In this document: one piece after another, positions 6,055 to 10,362 of the stretch | How positions within the stretch are numbered: position 1 is the first letter of the stretch | How the letters are laid out: each line of letters starts with the position of its first letter | DNA from: Actinomycetota bacterium | GTDB taxonomy: Bacteria; Actinomycetota; Thermoleophilia; Gaiellales; Gaiellaceae | DNA length: 10,362 nucleotides | Direction: 5' to 3' | NCBI GenBank assembly: GCA_013821525.1 | Contig: JACDGR010000089.1 | Coordinates: 1 to 10,362, forward strand | Notes under the pieces: generated by a model | Told to the model about the DNA's origin: nothing | What the model saw: the letters and a program-made list of their open reading frames with translations, nothing else | Database searches by the model: none | Made by a program: the position numbers and the translations under genes

Positions 6055-6762
6055 TTAGAGGACGCTGTGGCGCAGCCACACGTTCGGCTCGACGTGCACG
6101 CCCACCCCGTCGCGCACCTCGAGCGGCGCGAGCATGTCCGGATGGATGTGCATTCCGTCACCCGGAAGCTCCAGCCCGAGCCACTCCTCCCATTCAGCGA
6201 CCGGTGCCTCGATCCGCATCGACTCCGGCGCTGTCTTGACAATCGCTCCGCCGGCGCGCTCGTGCACGCGGATCCACGAGTCGAAGTGCGCACCGTCTGC
6301 ACGCCGCCACGCGACGTAGTCGTCGATCGAGACGAGTGGATAGCGCTGCTTGAACGTCGGCCGAAGGGGCGCGATCACGGACGCGAGGCCCGCAGCGCCC
6401 GCCGCGCGTCGCGCAGCGTCGAGCATTGTCGTCGCAACGCCGCCGCCGCGACGTACCGGTCGCACGCTGATCGCAAGCAGCGAGAGCGTGTCGCCGCCCC
6501 CGGCTTCCATCCCGCGCTCGAACGCCTCGTCCCACCCCTGTGGCAACCCGTCGTCGACGAGCGGGAGCGACAACGCGTGCACCTCGGCGACGAGCGCACC
6601 GTCGTCGACGAGGGCGAGCTGGAAGTCGGGGAACTCGTCGTACAGTCGCCCCCAGTAGCGACTGCCCATCGCGTTGTGGTTCATGTAGGTGGGGAACGTG
6701 TTCAGCTGCTCGGATCTGATCTCCAGTAGGTCCGGGCGGTCCGCGTAACGGACGACCTCCAT
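6055..6762 (-). CDS. GNAT-family N-acetyltransferase with C-terminal extension
   Basis: A 235-residue protein with an N-terminal GNAT fold. Motif A is clear: LSLLAISVRPVRRGGGVATT (93-112), containing the Arg-x-x-Gly-x-Gly/Ala acetyl-CoA loop, followed by the helix MLDAARRAA and the strand ASVIAPLRP (127-135). The C-terminal half has YPLVSIDDYVAWRRADGAHF (141-160), RVHERAGG, SMRIEAPVAEWEEWLGLELP (181-200) and VEPNVWLRH (224-232), a block I recall from actinobacterial proteins of this type and that may shape the substrate pocket. The substrate is unknown. The start ATG (6762-6760) overlaps the TGA of ispF by one base (TGATG), so translation is coupled to ispF. Position in the isoprenoid operon is the only hint at its job. 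Unlike the GNAT at 1831-2304, the cofactor loop is intact. Confidence 0.85.
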   Translation of the reverse strand: MEVVRYADRPDLLEIRSEQLNTFPTYMNHNAMGSRYWGRLYDEFPDFQLALVDDGALVAEVHALSLPLVDDGLPQGWDEAFERGMEAGGGDTLSLLAISVRPVRRGGGVATTMLDAARRAAGAAGLASVIAPLRPTFKQRYPLVSIDDYVAWRRADGAHFDSWIRVHERAGGAIVKTAPESMRIEAPVAEWEEWLGLELPGDGMHIHPDMLAPLEVRDGVGVHVEPNVWLRHSVL

Positions 6763-7232
6763 CAGCGCTCGACGAGGGCGACCGCGTGCGCTGCCAGGCC
6801 CTCGCCACGCCCCGTGAAGCCGAGGTGATCGGTGGTCGTGGCGCGTACGTTGACCTCGCCGCCGCCGACTGCCTCGGACAGACGCCGGCGCATCCGCTCT
6901 CGGTGCGGCGCGATCTTCGGCTCCTCGCCGACGAGGACGCAGTCGGCGTTGACGAGCGTCCACCCTGCGGCGACCACCTGCGCGTAGGCCTCCCGCAGCA
7001 GGTCGATGCTGTCGGCGCCGCGGAACCGCTCGTCGCCGGACGGGAAGAGCGACCCGATGTCGCCGAGGCCGGCCGCGCCGAGCACCGCGTCGGTCAACGC
7101 GTGCGCGAGCACGTCGCCGTCCGAGTGCCCCGAGAGCCCGCTCGAGTGATCGATCGCGACGCCGCCGAGCACGAGTGGCACGCCGTCGACGAGTGCGTGC
7201 GCATCGACGCCGATCCCGACCCGGAAGCTCAA
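6762..7232 (-). CDS. ispF: 2-C-methyl-D-erythritol 2,4-cyclodiphosphate synthase
   Basis: IspF catalyses the fifth step of the MEP isoprenoid pathway, cyclising CDP-methylerythritol 2-phosphate with loss of CMP. The 156-residue length equals the family norm. Motifs: RVGIGVDAHAL near the N-terminus with metal ligands D10 and H12, LSGHSDGDVLAHALTDAVLG (33-52) with H44 as the third ligand, DIGSLFPSGDERFRGADS (58-75), NADCVLVGEEPKIAPH and the closing ATTTDHLGFTGRGEGLAAHA. The start is assigned to a TTG at 7232, which overlaps the upstream TGA (TTGA) and gives MSFRVGIGVDAH; in-frame ATGs lie much too far upstream inside the HAD gene. IspF and the nearby IspD belong to the same pathway and to the same chain of overlapping genes, but are separated by a HAD gene. 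The cytosolic trimer is expected to be functional. Confidence 0.96.
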   Translation of the reverse strand: MSFRVGIGVDAHALVDGVPLVLGGVAIDHSSGLSGHSDGDVLAHALTDAVLGAAGLGDIGSLFPSGDERFRGADSIDLLREAYAQVVAAGWTLVNADCVLVGEEPKIAPHRERMRRRLSEAVGGGEVNVRATTTDHLGFTGRGEGLAAHAVALVER

Positions 7233-7807
7233 GTCACCGCCTCGGGCAGCTCGTCGAGCGAGTGGATGCGGATCGCCGCAGCGGGCGGATCGTGAAAGTG
7301 CCCCCACGGGCCGCGGCGGATGTGCACGCCCGTCATGCCGGCGGCGATCGCCGGGCCGACGTCGTTGTCGACGCGATCGCCCACGTAGGCGATCTTGTCA
7401 GGCGCGAGCACGAACTCGTCGCAGATGCGCTCGAAGAACTCCGGCGCCGGCTTGTAGATCCCCCAGCGCGCGGCAGAGGCGACGAACTGCACATACGGAC
7501 GCATCAGCTCCTCGGTCTCCCGCGGCGTGTTGCCGACCGCGCCGACGCGAAAACCGTCGGTTTGCAACCGCTCGAGGCACGCGAGCGCGTCGGGATAGAA
7601 GTCCGTCATCCCCCACGTCGACGGCGGATGCTCGACGCCCAGGATCGGCCACGCCTCATCGTGGTGGCGGCCGGTCGCAGCGAGGCCGCCGATCACGCCC
7701 ATCAGCGTGAACACCGGCACGCCGGCCGCCGCCGCGGCGCGCTCCCACATCTTCGTCTCGTCGACGAGCGTCTCGCCGACGTCGAAGACGAATGCCTCGA
7801 TCGCCAT
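7229..7807 (-). CDS. HAD-superfamily hydrolase between ispD and ispF
   Basis: A 192-residue haloacid-dehalogenase-type hydrolase. The four signature motifs are in order: motif I VFDVGETLV with nucleophile D9; motif II VGNTPRE with T94; motif III K119 in YKPAPEFF; motif IV GDRVDNDVG (143-151) with D144 and D149. A cap-like helical insert (14-80) lies after motif I. Position D+2, usually Asp in phosphatases, is Gly here, as in the FDxGxx variants found in some HAD enzymes, so the reaction (phosphatase or other) is uncertain. The ATG at 7807 directly follows the ispD TAG with no gap, and its TGA overlaps the ispF TTG, so all three are probably made together. The substrate is not known; a link to isoprenoid intermediates is only suggested by position. 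Confidence 0.9.
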   Translation of the reverse strand: MAIEAFVFDVGETLVDETKMWERAAAAAGVPVFTLMGVIGGLAATGRHHDEAWPILGVEHPPSTWGMTDFYPDALACLERLQTDGFRVGAVGNTPRETEELMRPYVQFVASAARWGIYKPAPEFFERICDEFVLAPDKIAYVGDRVDNDVGPAIAAGMTGVHIRRGPWGHFHDPPAAAIRIHSLDELPEAVT

Positions 7808-8485
7808 CTAGAGCCAGCCCGCGACGCGGTCGAGATCGGCGCGCGTCGTCACCTTGAGGAGGCGCTCGTCACCTTCGACGACCTTGATCAGTCCGCCGGC
7901 CGCCTCGACGAGCGCCGCGCAGTCCGTCGCAGTTTGTGTGGACTCCACACTAAGTCGGGTGAGCGCGTCTCGGAAGACCGGCGCGACGAAGGCCTGCGGG
8001 GTCTGGACTCTCATCAACTCGTCGCGGGAGACCGTCTCCTGCACGAGACCTGCGCGGACGCGCTTGACGGTGTCGACGATCGGCAGCCCCGGGATTGCGC
8101 CGTCGAAGCCCTCGCCGAGAGCGGCGAGCAGGCGCGCGAGCACTGCCTCCGGAAGGATCGGCCGCGCAGCGTCGTGCACGAGAATGACAGCGGCGTCGTC
8201 GGCCACCTCCGCGACTCCCGCCCGCACCGAGTCGGTGCGTGACACGCCGCCGGTCACGCAGGCGGAGACCTTCGAGGCACCGAGCTCTTCCGCAAGCAGG
8301 ATCGCCGGCTCCTCCCACTCGGGCGGGACGACGACGACGACCGACTCGATCCAGTCGCTCTCATCGAGGCGCCGCAGCGGCTCGGCGAGCAGCGGAAGAC
8401 CGCCGAGGCGAACGAACGCCTTCGGACGATCCTCCCCGAGCCGCTCCCCTCGCCCGGCGGCGACGAGAACGGCCCACGTGCTCAC
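7808..8485 (-). CDS. ispD: 2-C-methyl-D-erythritol 4-phosphate cytidylyltransferase
   Basis: IspD transfers CMP from CTP to methylerythritol 4-phosphate, the third MEP-pathway step. The 225-residue protein shows the nucleotide-binding start WAVLVAAGRGERLG with K22 in RPKAF, TGGVSRTDSVRAGV (78-91), the conserved LVHDAARPILP (102-112), a TVKRV segment (139-143), LMRVQTPQAF (157-166), TATDCAALVE (185-194) and the end strand VVEGDERLLKVTT (202-214). The start is a GTG (8485-8483) overlapping the carD TGA (GTGA), which gives the expected N-terminus; the frame continues upstream only as a shadow of the carD tail. Coupling carD to ispD to ispF is the order known in mycobacteria, supporting the identification. 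No fusion with IspF is present. Confidence 0.96.
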   Translation of the reverse strand: MSTWAVLVAAGRGERLGEDRPKAFVRLGGLPLLAEPLRRLDESDWIESVVVVVPPEWEEPAILLAEELGASKVSACVTGGVSRTDSVRAGVAEVADDAAVILVHDAARPILPEAVLARLLAALGEGFDGAIPGLPIVDTVKRVRAGLVQETVSRDELMRVQTPQAFVAPVFRDALTRLSVESTQTATDCAALVEAAGGLIKVVEGDERLLKVTTRADLDRVAGWL

Positions 8486-9240
8486 CGCTTGGTGGCTGCC
8501 GTCTTCCGTGTTGCGGCAGACGACCTGACCGCACCGGACTTGGCGCTCGCAGCAGCGGTCTTCGTCTTCGCGGCCGTCGTCTTCGACTTGGCGGCAGGCG
8601 CTTTCGCGGCCGGCTTCGCCACGGCGGTCTTCGCCTTGGCGGCAGGCTTCGCCACGGCCTTCGCGGCGGGCTTGGCAGCCGGCTTCGCAGCGGGTCCAGC
8701 AGCCTTCTTCGGCGCAGCGGCAGCGGCCTTCTTCTCCGCCGGTGTCGCCTTCGGCTTGGCGCCGTTCGTCAACGTCTCCTCGAGCCACTCGAGCGCGTCG
8801 TCCTCGCTCATGGTCTTCGCGTACATCAGCTCGGAGGCGAGAATCTTCTTCGCCTTGACGTACATCTGCTTCTCGCCGGTCGAGAGGCCCTTCTCGCCGT
8901 CGCGGAGCGCCAGGTTGCGCACGACCTCGGCGAGCTCGTAGATGTCGCCGGTCTTCATCTTGTCGCGGTTGTGCTTGAACCGGCGGTTCCAGTTCTTCGG
9001 CATCTCGGTGCCACCGGAGGTCAGATACTTGACGACCTTCTTGACCGCCTCTTCGTCGATCACCTTCCGCAGACCGACGCGCTCGGCGTTGTCAGCCGGG
9101 ACGTTCACGGTCATGTCGTTGTGCAGGATCTTGATCGTCAGGTACTCGCGCTTCTCGCCGAGCACCTCTTTCTTCTCGCGCTTCACGACCGTGCCTGCAC
9201 CGTGGTGCGGATACACCACCTTGTCGCCGACCTTGTACAA
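8482..9240 (-). CDS. carD: CarD-family transcription regulator with histone-H1-like tail
   Basis: CarD/CdnL proteins bind the RNA polymerase beta subunit and stabilise open promoter complexes, especially at rRNA and housekeeping promoters. Residues 1-60 form the polymerase-interacting Tudor-like domain (YKVGDKVVYPHHGAGTVV, then YLTIKILHNDMTVNVP), and 61-160 the helical DNA-binding domain (MPKNWNRRFKHNRDKMKTGD, YELAEVVRNLALRD, GEKQMYVKAKKILASELMYA). Actinobacterial CarD usually ends near residue 160. Here about 92 further residues follow (161-252) with about 39 Ala, 21 Lys and one acidic residue, in KPAAK and KTAA repeats like eukaryotic histone H1 or the HupB tail; this probably adds non-specific DNA binding. 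The start is TTG 9240, preceded by a strong GGAGGA Shine-Dalgarno 5 bases upstream. It heads the carD-ispD-HAD-ispF-GNAT operon and overlaps ispD by 4 bases. Confidence 0.95.
   Translation of the reverse strand: MYKVGDKVVYPHHGAGTVVKREKKEVLGEKREYLTIKILHNDMTVNVPADNAERVGLRKVIDEEAVKKVVKYLTSGGTEMPKNWNRRFKHNRDKMKTGDIYELAEVVRNLALRDGEKGLSTGEKQMYVKAKKILASELMYAKTMSEDDALEWLEETLTNGAKPKATPAEKKAAAAAPKKAAGPAAKPAAKPAAKAVAKPAAKAKTAVAKPAAKAPAAKSKTTAAKTKTAAASAKSGAVRSSAATRKTAATKR
8485..8760 (-). repeat. Low-complexity repeats encoding the KPAAK tail of CarD
   Basis: The 3' third of carD consists of irregular repeats of GCC/GCG (Ala), AAG (Lys) and CCG (Pro) codons, giving KPAAK, AKPAAKP and KTAA units. Such repeats tend to change length by slippage, so the tail length may vary between strains. 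The same low complexity produces long spurious reading frames on the opposite strand. Confidence 0.8.
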
Positions 9241-9242
9241 GT

Positions 9243-9252
9243 GCTTCCTCCG
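9243..9252 (-). promoter_or_regulatory. carD: Ribosome binding site of carD that decides a TTG start
   Basis: In mRNA sense the bases before the start read CCGGAGGAAGCAC-TTG. GGAGGA is a near-perfect match to the 16S rRNA tail and lies 5 bases from the TTG at 9240, which begins the conserved CarD sequence YKVGDKVVY. No in-frame ATG or GTG is better placed. Confidence 0.85.
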
Positions 9253-9312
9253 GTTTGAGTCTGCTGTCGCGAAAGAGCCGGCGGCCTTGAAGGCTCCACC
9301 GGCGAGGCCTCT

Positions 9313-9321
9313 AGAATAGCA
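9313..9321 (-). promoter_or_regulatory. Probable extended -10 promoter element of carD
   Basis: Minus strand TGC-TATTCT: an extended -10 (TGn) joined to a hexamer with the conserved TA...T bases. It would start transcription near 9306 and give a leader of about 65 bases before the TTG of carD. No convincing -35 hexamer is found at 16-18 bases, as is common for extended -10 promoters. It lies in the 120-base gap between radA and carD. Confidence 0.5.
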
Positions 9322-9322
9322 G

Positions 9323-9344
9323 AAACCCTGGAAAAGAGGGGTTT
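9323..9344 (-). terminator. Hairpin after radA, weak terminator candidate
   Basis: Minus strand AAACCC-(10 bases)-GGGTTT forms a 6-bp stem 17 bases beyond the radA stop codon, followed by TTT within the stem end and then CTGCTATT. The T-run is much better on the plus strand (9342-9346), but no plus-strand gene ends here. It may partly end radA transcription just before the carD promoter. The stem is short and half A/T. Confidence 0.35.
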
Positions 9345-9360
9345 TTCGCGAAATCCCTGC

Positions 9361-10362
9361 TCAGGCGCGGTTCTCTGCGTCGCTGGCGGAGAGGCCGGCG
9401 GCGAGTGCCTGCCGGAGCGTCTCTGCCCCGACGGCGACCCCTTTCGTGCCTGCGGGAGCCACCACGGTCGTGAGGCCGAGCTTGCGGCATTCCTCGACGC
9501 GCCGGTCGGCCTGGGCTGCGACCCGTAGACGCCCGGTGAGCCCGACCTCGCCGAAGGCGGCCACTCCGTCGCGCACCGGCTGGCCCTTCGCCGCAGAGGC
9601 GATCGCGAGCGCGATCCCCAGATCGGCGCCGGGCTCGTCGATGCGCACCCCGCCCGCGACGTTGACGAACACGTCCGCGCCGCCGAGCGGCAGACCGGCA
9701 TGGCGGGCGAGGACCGCCACGATCATCGCGAGGCGCTTCGGGTCGACGCCGGTCGCGACGCGGCGCGGCATCGCGAGGTCGCTCGGCGCGACGAGCGCCT
9801 GAATCTCGAGCAGCAGCGGGCGGGTGCCCTCGAGCGTGCACGCGACCGCAGCGCCGACCTCCCCGCCGTGGGTCTTGCCGAAGACCTCCGAGGGATCAGG
9901 GACGCCGACGAGGCCCGCGCCCGTCATCTCGAAGATGCCGATCTCGTTCGTCGACCCGAACCGGTTCTTGACCGCCCGCAAGATGCGATGAGCGTGATAG
10001 CGGTCTCCCTCGAACTGCAGGACGCAGTCGACGAGGTGCTCGAGCACGCGCGGGCCCGCGACCGACCCGTCCTTCGTCACATGGCCGACCAGGAAGGTCG
10101 CCACGCCCGCTGCCTTCGCGACGCGCAGCAAGGTCGCCGCCGCCTCGCGAACCTGAGAGACCGAGCCTGGCGCGGAGGCGATGTCCTGCGACCAGAGGGT
10201 CTGCACCGAGTCGATCACGCAGACGACAGGGCGCTCGCGTTCGAGCGTTGCGCAGACCACGTCGAGCTCCGTCTCGGCGAGGATCTCGACGGCGTCGCAG
10301 CCACCGAGGCGCGCGGCGCGGAGCTTCACTTGCGCGATCGACTCCTCGCCCGTGATCAGCAG
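9361..10362 (-). CDS. radA: DNA repair protein RadA, C-terminal part (5' end outside window)
   Basis: RadA (Sms) is a RecA-like ATPase that drives branch migration during recombination and repair. The frame stays open to the right edge, and the bases at 10330-10362 encode LLITGEESIAQ, which continues into VKLRAARLGG, a classic RadA motif; the zinc finger and Walker A lie outside. Visible next are Walker B (RPVVCVIDSVQTLWSQ), VGHVTKDGSVAGPRVLEHLV, the RadA signature KNRFG (codons at 9969-9955) in RAVKNRFGSTNEIGIFEM, and the C-terminal Lon-like domain (VFVNVAGGVRIDEPGADLGI, GEVGLTGRLRVAAQADRRVE). It ends at a TGA (9363-9361). The apparent start at 10329 is an internal GTG and not the real one. 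In mycobacteria radA and carD are also close; the frequent radA partner disA is not between them here. Confidence 0.97.
   Translation of the reverse strand: MLITGEESIAQVKLRAARLGGCDAVEILAETELDVVCATLERERPVVCVIDSVQTLWSQDIASAPGSVSQVREAAATLLRVAKAAGVATFLVGHVTKDGSVAGPRVLEHLVDCVLQFEGDRYHAHRILRAVKNRFGSTNEIGIFEMTGAGLVGVPDPSEVFGKTHGGEVGAAVACTLEGTRPLLLEIQALVAPSDLAMPRRVATGVDPKRLAMIVAVLARHAGLPLGGADVFVNVAGGVRIDEPGADLGIALAIASAAKGQPVRDGVAAFGEVGLTGRLRVAAQADRRVEECRKLGLTTVVAPAGTKGVAVGAETLRQALAAGLSASDAENRA

Noticed and set aside
7175..8242. 355-codon plus-strand open frame
   Set aside because: Shadow of the HAD and ispD genes, rich in Arg/His/Ala with no motif.
8239..9258. Plus-strand open frames opposite ispD and carD, including an Ala/Phe-rich one at 8489-8941
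   Set aside because: Antisense shadows of the low-complexity carD tail; no recognisable domain, while the minus-strand genes are unambiguous.

Overview
This looks like a stretch of chromosome from a high-GC actinobacterium. The radA / carD / ispD / ispF neighbourhood, GTG and TTG starts and near-exclusive G/C third codon positions all fit. The protein families in the 1.4-4.6 kb stretch (an alpha/beta 'universal-stress-like' family, DUF6518, and an ECF sigma factor with a one-TM partner) resemble those I associate with Thermoleophilia (Gaiellales/Solirubrobacterales). That placement is inference from memory, not a search. No RNA gene, CRISPR array, insertion sequence or prophage is visible, and no gene-free stretch exceeds 300 bases.

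Layout. (1) 1-1413, plus strand: the 3' part of lon, entering from the left edge, overlapped by a small HxlR-type regulator. (2) 1424-4553, minus strand: an accessory-looking block. In transcription order it holds an ECF sigma factor broken by a one-base frameshift; its membrane-anchored partner, broken by one frameshift and two in-frame stops; a DUF6518 membrane protein; a GNAT acetyltransferase that appears to have lost its acetyl-CoA-binding core by an in-frame deletion; and an uncharacterised universal-stress-like protein. (3) 4633-5340, plus strand: mutY, divergent from the sigma gene and possibly leaderless. (4) 5373-9240, minus strand: carD, ispD, a HAD hydrolase, ispF and a GNAT acetyltransferase form a tight chain (junctions GTGA overlap, 0 nt, TTGA overlap, TGATG overlap), followed after 88 nt by a short glycerophosphodiester phosphodiesterase-like gene. 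(5) 9361-10362, minus strand: the C-terminal two thirds or so of radA, running off the right edge, separated from carD by about 120 nt that hold a probable carD promoter.

How they work together. The right half is housekeeping: CarD (RNA-polymerase-binding regulator) heads an operon with two MEP isoprenoid enzymes (IspD, IspF), while RadA and MutY serve DNA repair and Lon protein quality control. The left-centre block shows repeated gene decay: three of its five genes carry inactivating-type lesions, although the ATGA junction between the sigma factor and its partner is still preserved.

I did not find a convincing new biological system. The points most worth a second look are the decaying sigma/partner pair, the GNAT without its cofactor loop, and the CarD protein with a histone-H1-like Lys/Ala/Pro tail of about 92 residues.
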